A stretch of DNA of 64,000 nucleotides from Imperialibacter sp. EC-SDR9 (GCF_902498805.1 NZ_LR701573.1:62001-126000), one strand, 5' to 3'. Shown: positions 17,876-28,118, numbered from the stretch's first letter. Program-made: numbers and translations. Notes: generated by a model from the sequence alone, not told the origin.

Positions 17876-18400
17876 CTAAGAATCTAAATATATATCAAGC
17901 AAACCGGGGGGAAGCTGCAGGGTAACCGATTTCGCTTTTAAATCCACCGCTTTAATAATATCATCGCTGATTGGCACAAGCACTTCCTTTCCCTGGCAAT
18001 CGATGGCTAGCACGTCGTGCCCCGGAAAGTTAAGGATGTTTGATATGGTGCCCAATACTTTGCCCTCTTCAACTGCCTCAAGCCCTACCAGGTTGTGGAA
18101 GAAATATTGCCCTTCGGAAAGTGCCGGCAGTCTGCTTTCTGGGAGGTAGACCTCCGTGCCGGCAAGCTTCTCAGCCGCATCCAAAGACCTCACTTCATCG
18201 AAGCGGGCAATGGCTTTTTTGCCATTTAGTGACCAATGCTCTAAAAAAAAAGGAACCAGCTCGTTGTTGATCAACAACAGAACTGATTCCAGATTTTTGT
18301 AATGCCCAGGGTCGTCCGAATCGATCCAAACCTGAACATCGCCCTTTGTGCCATGGGTTTTGGTGATTACCCCAAGCTGAAAGCAATCATCCAAATGCAT
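17876..18400 (-). CDS. rimM: 16S rRNA processing protein RimM
   Basis: 174 aa with an N-terminal RimM beta-barrel (LGVITKTHGTKGDVQVW) and a C-terminal PRC-barrel (YFFHNLVGLEAVEE, VLVPISDDIIKAVDL). It binds S19 and is needed for maturation of the 30S head domain. It lies 5 bp after rpsP and 6 bp before trmD in a tight operon. Confidence 0.96.
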   Translation of the reverse strand: MHLDDCFQLGVITKTHGTKGDVQVWIDSDDPGHYKNLESVLLLINNELVPFFLEHWSLNGKKAIARFDEVRSLDAAEKLAGTEVYLPESRLPALSEGQYFFHNLVGLEAVEEGKVLGTISNILNFPGHDVLAIDCQGKEVLVPISDDIIKAVDLKAKSVTLQLPPGLLDIYLDS

Positions 18401-18405
18401 AAGGA

Positions 18406-19098
18406 CTACTCTTCTTTTTTCTCTTCTGCTTCCGGAGCGTCAGCCTTAGGAGCCTCTTCGGCTGGAGCTTCCGCTTTAGGAGCTTCCTCTGCCGCAGGTG
18501 CTTCCGCAACCGGAGCCTCTTCTACAACAGGCGTTTCCTCTACCACTGGCGCTGTTTCAGCTACCTCGGCAGCGGGAGTTTCTTCCGCAACCGCTGTTGC
18601 TTCTACAGCAGCTTCTTCGCTGGCCTCTGGTGCAGCAGCAACCTCAGCCTTCTTACGAATAGCTTCAGCTCTTGCCTGGCTCACTTTCGTTTCAGCAGCA
18701 AGGCGTGATTTTCTTTCGTCTTCTTTCTTCTTAGCAAGAGACTCAACTTTACCTGTTACTTTAGAGTCTTGTTGGTTCTTCCACTCTTCGAACTTAGCAT
18801 CAGCTTGTTCCTGAGTAATGGCTCCTTTGTTCACACCGATTTGAAGGTGTTTTTTCAAAAGAATGCCTCTGTAAGAAAGCATGGCTCTAACGGTGTCAGA
18901 AGGTTGTGCACCTTTCATCACCCAGTCAAAGGCCTTTTCATCATTCAAAACAATTGTTGCCGGATTGGTATTTGGATTGTACGTTCCCAATTTCTCGATG
19001 AACTTACCATCACGTGGCGAAGTACTGTTGGCCACAACCACATCAAACATTGCAAGTTTTTTACGTCCTCGACGTGTTAACCTGATTTTAACTGCCAT
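18406..19098 (-). CDS. rpsP: 30S ribosomal protein S16 with long acidic/Ala-Pro C-terminal extension
   Basis: 230 aa, whereas the S16 core is about 80-90 aa. The core (KIRLTRRGRKKLAMFDVVVA ... SYRGILLKKHLQIGV) spans residues 1-85. A charged helical segment follows to about residue 150, and then about 80 residues of imperfect Ala/Glu/Pro/Val repeats (such as VVEETPVVEEAPVAEAPAAE) end in EEKKEE. Shorter extensions of this kind occur in other Bacteroidota. It is first in the rpsP-rimM-trmD operon, with a TAACTTTG promoter at 19152. Confidence 0.96.
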   Translation of the reverse strand: MAVKIRLTRRGRKKLAMFDVVVANSTSPRDGKFIEKLGTYNPNTNPATIVLNDEKAFDWVMKGAQPSDTVRAMLSYRGILLKKHLQIGVNKGAITQEQADAKFEEWKNQQDSKVTGKVESLAKKKEDERKSRLAAETKVSQARAEAIRKKAEVAAAPEASEEAAVEATAVAEETPAAEVAETAPVVEETPVVEEAPVAEAPAAEEAPKAEAPAEEAPKADAPEAEEKKEE

Positions 19099-19151
19099 TT
19101 TTTGTTCGTTTTATTTAATCTCTTCCGGAACCCGTCCGGAAAATTGGATCG

Positions 19152-19180
19152 CAAAGTTAGTGATTTTTTTGTAAAAGCAA
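19152..19180 (-). promoter_or_regulatory. Bacteroidota-type promoter of the rpsP operon
   Basis: Minus strand: TTG (19180-19178), 18-bp spacer, TAACTTTG (19159-19152), a perfect TAnnTTTG. It lies 54 bp upstream of the rpsP start. Confidence 0.65.
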
Positions 19181-19286
19181 CTCATCTACAGCAAATTGAT
19201 AACTGGTTCGGCAGTGAAATGTGCGGATGACTTTAACTGCCCGTTGGTTGGACTAGAAAAATGAGCCTTTAAATCAAAATAGCATG

Positions 19287-19294
19287 TATATTTG
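19287..19294 (+). promoter_or_regulatory. Promoter -7 element of the 2-oxoglutarate dehydrogenase operon
   Basis: TATATTTG fits TAnnTTTG, 73 bp before the E1 start. The -33 element is weak (TTTA about 16 bp upstream). An AT-rich leader follows. Confidence 0.5.
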
Positions 19295-19367
19295 TTAAAA
19301 CGAATATACAGTTTTAATACGTTTAATGTATTATATACCTTTACCTAATTAAACGTCACCCAAGAAC

Positions 19368-22091
19368 ATGGATAAATATTCCTATATCGCCAACGCACAC
19401 TCGTCTTACATCGATGAACTATACCAAAGTTACAAACAAGACCCTGAGTCAGTAGACATTACCTGGCAGAAATTTTTTGAGGGATTTGAGTTTTCTCAAT
19501 CGAAGTATGGAGAAAATGGTCAAGCCGCCACTACCTCCGGAGGCGTGTCGGACAAAGAGATCGCTGTTAGTAATCTTATTCATGCCTACAGAACACGTGG
19601 CCACCTTAAATCCAAAACCAATCCGGTAAGGGAAAGGAAGGATCGGAAGGCCTTACTTGACCTTAGTGACTTCGGGTTGTCGGAAGCGGATCTTGATGTT
19701 GAGTTTCAGTCGGGGGCGACGATTGGTATTGGGAAAGCGACGCTTAGGAAAATTGTTGAGTCGCTTAAGCAGATTTACGAAGGGGCCGTCGGCTTCGAAT
19801 ATATGTATATCAGGGAGCCGGATATTTTGGAGTGGTACAAAAAGAAGGTGGAATTCGACGCCTTGAATTTTAACCCTTCTATTGACGAGAAAAAAAGGAT
19901 ACTAAGGAAGCTGAACGAGGCGGTTGTTTTCGAGAATTTCCTTCACACTAAATATGTAGGTCAAAAGAGATTCTCTCTGGAGGGTGGCGAAACAACAATA
20001 GCAGCACTTGACGCAATAATTAATAAAGGAGCTGAACTGGGTGTACAGGAAGTGATGATAGGCATGGCTCACCGGGGTAGGCTGAATGTGCTGGCCAATA
20101 TCATGGGGAAAACCTATGAGCAGATATTCAATGAGTTTGAAGGGAATGCAGCCACCGACCAGACCATGGGCGATGGTGATGTAAAATACCATATGGGCTA
20201 CTCCAGCCAGATAGTAACTCCTTCGGGCAACACAGTAGACCTCAGGTTGGCGCCCAACCCATCTCACCTCGAGGCGGTTGATCCGTTAGTGGAAGGGTTT
20301 CTGAGAGCAAAGGTCGACCGGGAGTTCAAAAATGATGCGACAAAAGTGCTTCCCATTCTTATCCACGGAGATGCGGCTGTGGCTGGCCAGGGCATAGTAT
20401 ACGAAGTTGTTCAAATGAGTAAGCTGGATGGTTATACCACAGGTGGTACTATTCACTTTGTTATCAATAACCAGGTTGGCTTTACAACAGACTTTGACGA
20501 CGCCAGATCCAGTATCTACTGTACGGATGTGGCTAAAGTAATCGACTCGCCAGTACTTCATGTAAATGGTGATCAGCCCGAGGCAGTTATTTTCTGTGTT
20601 AACCTGGCTGTGGAGTTCAGACAGAAGTTCCAAAGAGACGTGTTTATTGACATGGTGTGCTACCGTCGGCACGGGCACAACGAAAGTGATGAGCCGAAGT
20701 TCACCCAGCCATCGCTTTACAATATTATATCGAAGCACCCCAACCCACGGGAAGTATATAACAAGCACTTGATAGAAAGAGGCGATGTGGATGCCCAACT
20801 GGCTGACAAAATGGATTCGGAGTTCAGAGACCTTTTGCAGGACAGGCTCAACATGGTGAAGCAAAAGCCGCTCCCTTATCAATATTCCCCAATGGAGAAG
20901 GAGTGGCAGGAGCTAAGAATTTCAAAGCCAGATGATTTTGAAAATCCGCCTAAAACTTCTGTTGATCAGAAAGTAATCGATAAAGTAGGCAAGGCGCTCA
21001 CAACTATTCCAAAGGGCTTCAAGCCATTGAAGCAAATTGACAAAGTGCTGAAGCAGCGCACCGAGATGATTTTCGAAGAGAAGTCTGTCAACTGGGCAAC
21101 TGCTGAACTACTGGCTTATGGGTCGCTGCTTCTTGAGAAAAAGATTGTCAGAATGACTGGCCAGGATGTGCAAAGGGGCACTTTTTCTCACAGGCACTCT
21201 GTGTTGCGTGACAGTGTCACTAATAAGCCCCACAATAGTTTGGATCACATTGAGGAAGGTCAGGAAAAGTTCAGGATTTTCAACTCATTGCTTTCAGAGT
21301 TTGGTGTGCTTGGCTTTGAGTTTGGTTATGCCATGGCCAACCCAAATGCGCTGGTTATCTGGGAAGCGCAGTTTGGTGATTTTGCCAACGGTGCGCAAGT
21401 GATGACTGATCAGTTCATCGTGCCATCGTATACCAAATGGCAGCGAATGAACGGCCTTGTATTGTTATTGCCTCACGGCTACGAAGGTCAGGGGCCAGAG
21501 CACTCCAATGCTCGCCCTGAGCGATTCCTTCAGATGTGCTCTGGCAACAACATGTTTTTCTGCAACCTGACTACACCTGCCAATTTCTTCCATATGCTGC
21601 GTCGCCAGTTGGTAATGCCGTTCCGAATGCCTGCCGTATTAATGTCACCAAAATCGCTGTTCCGTCATCCGCTAGTGATGTCGCCAATCAGCGACTTGAC
21701 TGAAGGTGGTTTCCAGGAGGTAATTGGCGACACTGAAGTGAAAGCGAAGGACGTGAAAAAGCTTATCCTGTGCACTGGCAAGATTTATTTTGACCTACTG
21801 GACGAACGTCAGAAAAGTAATAGAAAAGACGTTGCACTTGTTCGTGTGGAGCAGCTTCATCCTTTCCCGAGAAAGAAAATCCTCGCAGAAATCAATAAAT
21901 ACAAAGGAGCCAAACTCGTGTGGGCCCAGGAGGAACCCGAAAATATGGGTGCCTGGACCTTCTTGCTAAGGATGTTCCCTGAAGTGAGAATGGAATTGGT
22001 TTCAAGGAAAGCAGCAGCCTCTCCTGCCACTGGCTACTACAAACTGCACAACAAAGAGCAGGAAGAGATTGTACAAAAAGCATTTGCATAA
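19368..22091 (+). CDS. sucA: 2-oxoglutarate dehydrogenase E1 component
   Basis: 907 aa, close to the 933 aa E. coli protein. The N-terminal E2-binding segment (SSYIDELYQSYKQDPESVD) is followed by the thiamine-diphosphate domain (MAHRGRLNVLANIMGK, HGDAAVAGQGIVYE, CYRRHGHNESDEPKFTQP) and the transketolase-like C-terminal half (SHRHSVLRD, GYEGQGPEHSNARPERFLQ). It decarboxylates 2-oxoglutarate in the TCA cycle and passes the succinyl group to E2. The genes for E2 and E3 follow at 17 and 34 bp, so all three subunits are made from one operon. Confidence 0.97.
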   Translation: MDKYSYIANAHSSYIDELYQSYKQDPESVDITWQKFFEGFEFSQSKYGENGQAATTSGGVSDKEIAVSNLIHAYRTRGHLKSKTNPVRERKDRKALLDLSDFGLSEADLDVEFQSGATIGIGKATLRKIVESLKQIYEGAVGFEYMYIREPDILEWYKKKVEFDALNFNPSIDEKKRILRKLNEAVVFENFLHTKYVGQKRFSLEGGETTIAALDAIINKGAELGVQEVMIGMAHRGRLNVLANIMGKTYEQIFNEFEGNAATDQTMGDGDVKYHMGYSSQIVTPSGNTVDLRLAPNPSHLEAVDPLVEGFLRAKVDREFKNDATKVLPILIHGDAAVAGQGIVYEVVQMSKLDGYTTGGTIHFVINNQVGFTTDFDDARSSIYCTDVAKVIDSPVLHVNGDQPEAVIFCVNLAVEFRQKFQRDVFIDMVCYRRHGHNESDEPKFTQPSLYNIISKHPNPREVYNKHLIERGDVDAQLADKMDSEFRDLLQDRLNMVKQKPLPYQYSPMEKEWQELRISKPDDFENPPKTSVDQKVIDKVGKALTTIPKGFKPLKQIDKVLKQRTEMIFEEKSVNWATAELLAYGSLLLEKKIVRMTGQDVQRGTFSHRHSVLRDSVTNKPHNSLDHIEEGQEKFRIFNSLLSEFGVLGFEFGYAMANPNALVIWEAQFGDFANGAQVMTDQFIVPSYTKWQRMNGLVLLLPHGYEGQGPEHSNARPERFLQMCSGNNMFFCNLTTPANFFHMLRRQLVMPFRMPAVLMSPKSLFRHPLVMSPISDLTEGGFQEVIGDTEVKAKDVKKLILCTGKIYFDLLDERQKSNRKDVALVRVEQLHPFPRKKILAEINKYKGAKLVWAQEEPENMGAWTFLLRMFPEVRMELVSRKAAASPATGYYKLHNKEQEEIVQKAFA

Positions 22092-22108
22092 TTAAACCCT
22101 AATAAATA

Positions 22109-23629
22109 ATGAGCCTTGAAGTTAAAATCCCCGCAGTAGGGGAATCAATAACCGAAGTAACCATTGCCAAGTGGTTAAAGAATGATGGTGACATTGTGGA
22201 GAGGGACGAACTTCTGTGTGAGCTGGAATCTGACAAAGCCACTTTCGAGCTAAACGCTGAGTCAGCCGGAAAAATAAAGATTTTGGTCAAAGAGGGAGAA
22301 ACTGTTGAGATTGGTGCTGTTATATGCAGTATTGACACCGATAGTGCAGCTCCTGCAAAAGAAGAGAAAAAGGAAGAAAAGTCAACGTCGGCTAAAGAGG
22401 CGACATCGACTGGTGAGACAATCGAAATGCATGTCCCCACGGTTGGCGAGTCCATCAATGAGGTGACCATATCTTCCTGGGTCAAAAAGGACGGCGAAAT
22501 TGTGCAGCTAGATGAAGTAATCGCTGAAATTGAATCTGACAAAGCCACTTTTGAACTCACCGCCGAAGCTACAGGCAAGCTTCAGGTCATCGCCAAGGAA
22601 GGAGAAACACTTGAGATAGGTGCTTTAATATGCAAAATTGAAGTTATGGAAGGTGCGGTTGCTAAAGAGGAGGCCAAAAGCCCTGCCCCGGCTGCTGCTC
22701 CTACAACATCAGGCAGTTCATCTTATGCAGCTGGGCATGCATCTCCGGCAGCAGCAAAGGTTATGGCAGAGAAAGGACTTTCTGCTTCTGATGTGAAAGC
22801 AACCGGAGTTGACGGTCGTATCACGCAAGAAGATGCCATGAAAGCTGAAAAGTCGGCAGCTCCAAAATCTGATGCTGGCAAGCCAGCAACTCCGTCCTAT
22901 GCCGCACCTCAAATCGGTGGCGGTGTTTCAAGGGGGCAGAGACGAGAGAAAATGTCATCTCTTCGCAAGACTATTTCAAGAAGGCTGGTTTCTGTAAAGA
23001 ATGAGACAGCCATGCTCACTACTTTCAATGAGGTGAACATGGGCCCGGTAATGGAATTGAGAAAGAAATACAAAGACAGCTTCAAGGAAAAGTACGAAGT
23101 TGGCCTGGGCTTTATGTCATTCTTTACCAAAGCAATTACAATGGCGTTGAAAGAATGGCCTGCCGTAAATGCACAGATCGACGGGGAAGAAATCGTGTAT
23201 AACGATTATGCCGACGTTTCGATAGCGGTGTCCACGCCAAAAGGTCTTGTTGTGCCTGTAATAAGAAATGCAGAAGCACTTAGCTTCGATCAAATAGAAA
23301 AGGAAATAGTGAGACTGGCATTGAAAGCCAGAGACGGAAAGTTGAGCATTGACGAAATGCAAGGCGGTACATTCACCATTACCAATGGAGGCATTTTTGG
23401 TTCCATGCTTTCTACACCTATTATTAATGCGCCCCAGGCAGCTATTCTGGGTATGCACAATATAGTAGAAAGGGCTGTCGTGGAAAACGGCCAGGTAGTT
23501 GTCAGGCCGATCATGTACGTGGCCCTCTCTTACGATCACCGCATCATTGATGGTCGTGAGTCTGTCAGCTTCCTTGTACGTGTGAAGCAACTGCTCGAAG
23601 ATCCTAGCAGGCTTCTTCTGGGAGTGTAA
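22109..23629 (+). CDS. sucB: Dihydrolipoamide succinyltransferase (E2) with two lipoyl domains
   Basis: 506 aa, about 100 longer than the E. coli protein because there are two N-terminal lipoyl domains. Each has the ESDKAT lipoylation motif (near residues 42 and 149), separated by Ala/Glu/Lys-rich linkers. Then come the E3-binding domain ([18 protein letters not shown] ... GRITQEDAM) and the catalytic domain ending with [15 protein letters not shown], whose His and Asp form the acyltransfer site. Gene order E1-E2-E3 supports the 2-oxoglutarate rather than pyruvate complex. Confidence 0.95.
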   Translation: MSLEVKIPAVGESITEVTIAKWLKNDGDIVERDELLCELESDKATFELNAESAGKIKILVKEGETVEIGAVICSIDTDSAAPAKEEKKEEKSTSAKEATSTGETIEMHVPTVGESINEVTISSWVKKDGEIVQLDEVIAEIESDKATFELTAEATGKLQVIAKEGETLEIGALICKIEVMEGAVAKEEAKSPAPAAAPTTSGSSSYAAGHASPAAAKVMAEKGLSASDVKATGVDGRITQEDAMKAEKSAAPKSDAGKPATPSYAAPQIGGGVSRGQRREKMSSLRKTISRRLVSVKNETAMLTTFNEVNMGPVMELRKKYKDSFKEKYEVGLGFMSFFTKAITMALKEWPAVNAQIDGEEIVYNDYADVSIAVSTPKGLVVPVIRNAEALSFDQIEKEIVRLALKARDGKLSIDEMQGGTFTITNGGIFGSMLSTPIINAPQAAILGMHNIVERAVVENGQVVVRPIMYVALSYDHRIIDGRESVSFLVRVKQLLEDPSRLLLGV

Positions 23630-23663
23630 AACCCGTTACTATTTTTTAATTAAAACAAACAAC

Positions 23664-25058
23664 ATGGATTATCAGGTAACAGTAATTGGTTCAGGACCCG
23701 GCGGATACGTAGCAGCCATCAGGTGCGCACAGTTGGGTTTAAAAACGGCGATTATTGAGAAATATGATAGCCTGGGAGGCACCTGTCTCAACGTCGGTTG
23801 TATCCCGTCAAAGGCGCTCCTCGATTCAAGCGAGCACTTCCACAATGCAGCACACATATTTAAGGAGCATGGGATTGACATTCCTCAGCCGAAAGTGAAT
23901 TTGAAGCAAATGATAGCCAGGAAAACGGACGTGGTGAAGCAAAACACCGACGGCATCAACTTTCTGATGAAAAAGAACAAGATCGATGTTTTTCATGGCA
24001 TGGGTTCCTTTATAGATAAGAACACCATCAAAGTTTCAGGAAAAGAAGAAAAGAAGATTACCACCGAGAAAGTAATCATTGCTACCGGCTCCAAGCCAGC
24101 AAGTCTTCCTTTTGTTAAAATCGATAAGAAAAGGATCATCACCAGCACCGAGGCTCTCGAACTGACCGAAGTGCCAAAGCACATGATTGTGATTGGTGGT
24201 GGCGTTATAGGTATGGAGCTGGGCTCTGTGTATGCAAGATTGGGGGCCAAGGTGTCAGTTGTGGAATTCCTCGATAGCATCATCCCGACGATGGATTCAA
24301 CCATGGGCAAGGAGCTTCAAAAGTCGCTGAAGGGACTTGGCATGGAGTTTTACCTGTCTCATAAAGTGACTGCGGTGGAGGCTAAGGGCAAGGAAGTGAC
24401 CATAACAGCCGAGACTCCGAAAGGTGAAAAGGTAGACCTCAAAGGAGACTACTGCCTGGTGTCGATAGGAAGAAAGGCCTACACTGAAGGACTTGGCCTG
24501 GACAAAGCTGGGGTGAAAGTAACCGACAGAGGCCTGGTTGAAGTGGACGGTCACCTGAGAACAAACGTGGACAATATTTGGGCTATTGGCGATGTGATTA
24601 AAGGCGCCATGCTTGCTCACAAGGCCGAGGAGGAAGGTGTGTTTGTGGCTGAAACCATTATGGGGCAGAAGCCTCACATTAATTACAACCTGATCCCCGG
24701 TGTTGTATACACCTGGCCGGAAGTGGCCGCTGTGGGCTACACCGAGGAGCAGCTTAAAGATCAGAAAAAAGAATATAAGGTCGGAAAGTTTCCGTTCAAG
24801 GCGCTTGGCAGAGCCAGAGCATCAGGCGATGTGGACGGACTGGTAAAGGTATTGGCCGATAAGCAAACTGACGAAATACTGGGCATTCACATCATTGGCG
24901 CAAGAGCGGCCGACATGATTGCCGCTGGCGTCACAGCCATGGAATTCAGGGCCTCTGCTGAGGATGTGTCACGCATGTCGCACGCACACCCCACTTACAT
25001 GGAGGCCGTGAAAGAAGCGTGTTTGGCAGCAACGGACAACCGACCAATTCACATGTAA
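23664..25058 (+). CDS. lpdA: Dihydrolipoyl dehydrogenase (E3)
   Basis: 464 aa flavoprotein. It has the FAD-binding GSGPGGYVAAIRCAQLG, the redox-active disulfide GGTCLNVGCIPSKALL, an NAD-binding GGGVIGMELGSVYARLG and the C-terminal HAHPTYMEAVKEA with the catalytic His-Glu pair. It reoxidises dihydrolipoamide and makes NADH. It is the last gene of the E1-E2-E3 operon, closed by a strong terminator at 25076; it may also serve other lipoyl complexes. Confidence 0.97.
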   Translation: MDYQVTVIGSGPGGYVAAIRCAQLGLKTAIIEKYDSLGGTCLNVGCIPSKALLDSSEHFHNAAHIFKEHGIDIPQPKVNLKQMIARKTDVVKQNTDGINFLMKKNKIDVFHGMGSFIDKNTIKVSGKEEKKITTEKVIIATGSKPASLPFVKIDKKRIITSTEALELTEVPKHMIVIGGGVIGMELGSVYARLGAKVSVVEFLDSIIPTMDSTMGKELQKSLKGLGMEFYLSHKVTAVEAKGKEVTITAETPKGEKVDLKGDYCLVSIGRKAYTEGLGLDKAGVKVTDRGLVEVDGHLRTNVDNIWAIGDVIKGAMLAHKAEEEGVFVAETIMGQKPHINYNLIPGVVYTWPEVAAVGYTEEQLKDQKKEYKVGKFPFKALGRARASGDVDGLVKVLADKQTDEILGIHIIGARAADMIAAGVTAMEFRASAEDVSRMSHAHPTYMEAVKEACLAATDNRPIHM

Positions 25059-25075
25059 AAAAACAGATTGAACTT

Positions 25076-25106
25076 AAAAAAGCCACTCTCGCAGGGTGGC
25101 TTTTTT
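25076..25106 (+). terminator. Rho-independent terminator of the 2-oxoglutarate dehydrogenase operon
   Basis: AAAAAAGCCAC, 9-nt loop, GTGGCTTTTTT. The GC stem is 5 bp and flanked by A and T runs, so it may work in both directions. It starts 18 bp after the lpdA stop. Confidence 0.85.
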
Positions 25107-25199
25107 ATTGGTATCCAATCGACTCATGAGATTCTTCGAGCCGACAGGGCCCGCTTGTCAATCATCTTCATTTTTCTTCCCCATCTTTCCGAAATCTCT

Positions 25200-25230
25200 T
25201 TTGATAATCGGGCGGTGGCATATAACTTTG
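25200..25230 (+). promoter_or_regulatory. Bacteroidota-type promoter of carB
   Basis: TTTG (25200-25203), 19-bp spacer, TAACTTTG (25223-25230): a full match to the TTTG-N19-TAnnTTTG consensus, 48 bp before the carB start. Confidence 0.75.
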
Positions 25231-25278
25231 CCGGGATTTGTGAATTGCTAACCCTCCTTTTAACGATAGATTCTAAAG

Positions 25279-28092
25279 ATGCCTAAAGACCCCAGTATCA
25301 AATCAATTCTAATCATTGGAAGCGGCCCTATTGTCATCGGACAGGCCTGTGAATTCGACTATGCCGGTTCACAAGCATCAAGGTCACTTCGTGAAGAAGG
25401 AATAGAAGTTATACTGATTAACTCGAATCCGGCCACGATTATGACCGACAAGGTCACAGCTGATCACGTGTATCTGTTGCCGCTGGAGAAGAAATACATC
25501 AAGCAGATACTTGAAAAGCACAAAATTGATGCGGTTTTGCCCACAATGGGCGGTCAAACTGCCCTTAACCTGGCCATTGATTGTGAAAAGGCAGGCCTTT
25601 GGGAAAAATATGGCGTCAGGATCATAGGTGTAGACATTGCCGCCATAGAGACCACCGAAGACCGGGAGAAATTCCGGTTGAAGATGCACGAGCTGAAGGT
25701 AAATGTATGTAAAGGATCGACAGCCACTTCCTTCCTTCAGGGAAAAGAAATAGCACAGGAAATAGGCTTCCCGCTGGTTATCCGACCATCCTATACATTA
25801 GGCGGAAGCGGCGGTGGGTTTGTTGAGAAACCGGAGGATTTTGATCAGGCACTGAACAACGGTTTACATGCGTCACCAATTCATGAAGTGCTGGTGGAGC
25901 AGAGCATCCTCGGCTGGAAGGAATATGAGCTTGAGCTGCTAAGGGACAATATTGGCAACATCATCATTATCTGCTCCATTGAGAATTTTGACCCAATGGG
26001 TGTGCATACTGGCGACTCGATCACCGTGGCACCGGCCATGACCTTGCCTGATACCATATACCAGCACATGCGTGACCTGGCTATCAGGATGATGAATGGC
26101 ATTGGTATGTTTGCCGGGGGATGCAACGTTCAGTTTGCGGTTAACCCTGAAGACGACATGATCGTTGGCATCGAGATCAACCCAAGGGTATCTCGTTCTT
26201 CGGCCCTTGCTTCAAAAGCTACCGGCTATCCAATTGCCAAAATAGCGGCTAAGCTAGCCATTGGCTATAACCTTGATGAACTCAAAAACCAAATTACGGG
26301 CAGCACTTCAGCATTTTTTGAGCCGGCGCTCGACTATGTCATTGTGAAGATTCCACGCTGGAACTTTGATAAGTTTAAGGGAGCCGATCGCCGCCTTGGC
26401 CTTCAGATGAAGTCAGTGGGTGAAGTAATGGGCATAGGCCGTAACTTTCAGGAGGCACTTCAAAAGGCTTGCCAGTCACTTGAGATAAAAAGAAACGGCT
26501 TGGGTGCCGATGGTAAGGAAGTCACTAATCAGGAGCAAATCCTGGAGAGCCTCCGCCATCCCAGTTGGAACAGGCTCTTCCATGTATATGACGCCATTAA
26601 GCTGGGCATTCCGTTGAAGACCATTCACAAGCTCAGCAAAATTGATATGTGGTTCCTCGACCAGATTGAGGAGCTCCTAAAATTAGAGAATGAAATCGAA
26701 TCGTTTACGATAGAGACCATTCCAGCGGAAATTCTTCGAATAGCCAAAACCAAAGGTTACGCCGACCGACAAATCGCCCACCTTTTGGGTTGCCTGGAAA
26801 GCGAAGTGCACACCAAGCGTCACGCATTGGGAATAAAAAGGGTTTACAAACTTGTGGATACCTGCGCTGCGGAGTTTGAAGCGAAAACGCCTTACTATTA
26901 TAGCACTTTTGATGACGAGAATGAGTCGGTAAGAAGTGACAGGAAGAAAGTTGTGATTCTGGGCTCTGGACCCAACCGAATTGGTCAGGGAATCGAGTTT
27001 GATTACTCTTGCGTGCATGGTGTGCTGGCAGCAAAGGAATGCGGCTACGAAACCATCATGATCAATTGCAATCCAGAGACGGTTTCTACTGACTTTGATA
27101 TTGCCGACAAGCTGTACTTCGAGCCAGTTTTCTGGGAGCATATCTACGACATCATTTTGCATGAGCAGCCGGAGGGTGTCATTGTGCAGTTAGGTGGGCA
27201 GACAGCACTTAAGCTCGCAGAAAAGCTCGAAAGATATGGCATCAAGATTATCGGAACCGACTATAAGTCTCTTGACCTTGCGGAGGATAGAGGTAGCTTT
27301 TCTTCCCTGCTAAAGGAGAACAACATTCCGTATCCTGAGTTTGGTGTGATAGAAGATGCCGACCAGGCCATTGAGCTGTCGAAGAAGCTTGGTTTTCCTT
27401 TGCTGGTGCGTCCATCCTACGTTTTGGGAGGCCAAAGCATGAAAATTGTGATCAATGAGCAGGAGCTTGAGTCACATGTAATAGATCTTCTTAAAGACAT
27501 TCCGGGTAACAAGGTACTTCTCGATCACTTCCTTGACGGTGCTATCGAAGCGGAGGCGGATGCTATTTGCGATGGAGAAGACGTTTACATTATTGGTATC
27601 ATGCAGCATATCGAGCCGGCGGGAATTCACTCTGGCGATTCCTATGCTGTGCTTCCTCCTTACAACCTGGGAGACTTCATTATTCGGCAGATTGAGCAGC
27701 ACACCAAAACCATTGCTTTGGCGCTGAAAACGGTTGGTCTTATCAACATTCAGTTTGCAATAAAAGACGACCAGGTGTATATTATTGAGGCAAACCCGAG
27801 AGCATCACGCACTGTGCCGTTTATATGCAAAGCCTACGATGAACCTTATGTGAACTATGCCACAAAGGTGATGTTAGGGGAGAAGAAAGTGAAGGATTTC
27901 AAATTTTCTCCGAAAAAACACGGATATGCAATCAAGGTTCCCGTATTTTCTTTCAACAAGTTCCCCAATGTGAATAAGGAGCTTGGCCCGGAAATGAAAT
28001 CGACGGGCGAAGCTATATATTTCATTGACGATCTGATGGATGACTACTTCTTAAAGATTTATTCAGAACGAAATCTTTATTTGAGTCGTTAA
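25279..28092 (+). CDS. carB: Carbamoyl-phosphate synthase large subunit, lacking the C-terminal allosteric domain
   Basis: 937 aa against about 1070 in E. coli. Both ATP-grasp halves are present: the carboxyphosphate half begins SILIIGSGPIVIGQACEFDY and contains RPSYTLGGSGGG; the carbamoyl-phosphate half begins VVILGSGPNRIGQGIEFDY and contains RPSYVLGGQSM. The protein stops about 20 residues after ELGPEMKSTGEAIYF, exactly where the MGS-like regulatory domain (UMP/ornithine/IMP control) should start. It makes carbamoyl phosphate for pyrimidines and arginine. carA is not adjacent. A TTTG-N19-TAACTTTG promoter precedes it. Confidence 0.95.
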   Translation: MPKDPSIKSILIIGSGPIVIGQACEFDYAGSQASRSLREEGIEVILINSNPATIMTDKVTADHVYLLPLEKKYIKQILEKHKIDAVLPTMGGQTALNLAIDCEKAGLWEKYGVRIIGVDIAAIETTEDREKFRLKMHELKVNVCKGSTATSFLQGKEIAQEIGFPLVIRPSYTLGGSGGGFVEKPEDFDQALNNGLHASPIHEVLVEQSILGWKEYELELLRDNIGNIIIICSIENFDPMGVHTGDSITVAPAMTLPDTIYQHMRDLAIRMMNGIGMFAGGCNVQFAVNPEDDMIVGIEINPRVSRSSALASKATGYPIAKIAAKLAIGYNLDELKNQITGSTSAFFEPALDYVIVKIPRWNFDKFKGADRRLGLQMKSVGEVMGIGRNFQEALQKACQSLEIKRNGLGADGKEVTNQEQILESLRHPSWNRLFHVYDAIKLGIPLKTIHKLSKIDMWFLDQIEELLKLENEIESFTIETIPAEILRIAKTKGYADRQIAHLLGCLESEVHTKRHALGIKRVYKLVDTCAAEFEAKTPYYYSTFDDENESVRSDRKKVVILGSGPNRIGQGIEFDYSCVHGVLAAKECGYETIMINCNPETVSTDFDIADKLYFEPVFWEHIYDIILHEQPEGVIVQLGGQTALKLAEKLERYGIKIIGTDYKSLDLAEDRGSFSSLLKENNIPYPEFGVIEDADQAIELSKKLGFPLLVRPSYVLGGQSMKIVINEQELESHVIDLLKDIPGNKVLLDHFLDGAIEAEADAICDGEDVYIIGIMQHIEPAGIHSGDSYAVLPPYNLGDFIIRQIEQHTKTIALALKTVGLINIQFAIKDDQVYIIEANPRASRTVPFICKAYDEPYVNYATKVMLGEKKVKDFKFSPKKHGYAIKVPVFSFNKFPNVNKELGPEMKSTGEAIYFIDDLMDDYFLKIYSERNLYLSR

Positions 28093-28118
28093 ACAGTAAG
28101 ACTTAAAATTTAAAGCAG

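Noticed and set aside
25068-25286. Open frame between lpdA and carB
   Set aside because: It covers the lpdA terminator and carB promoter and has no protein-like features.
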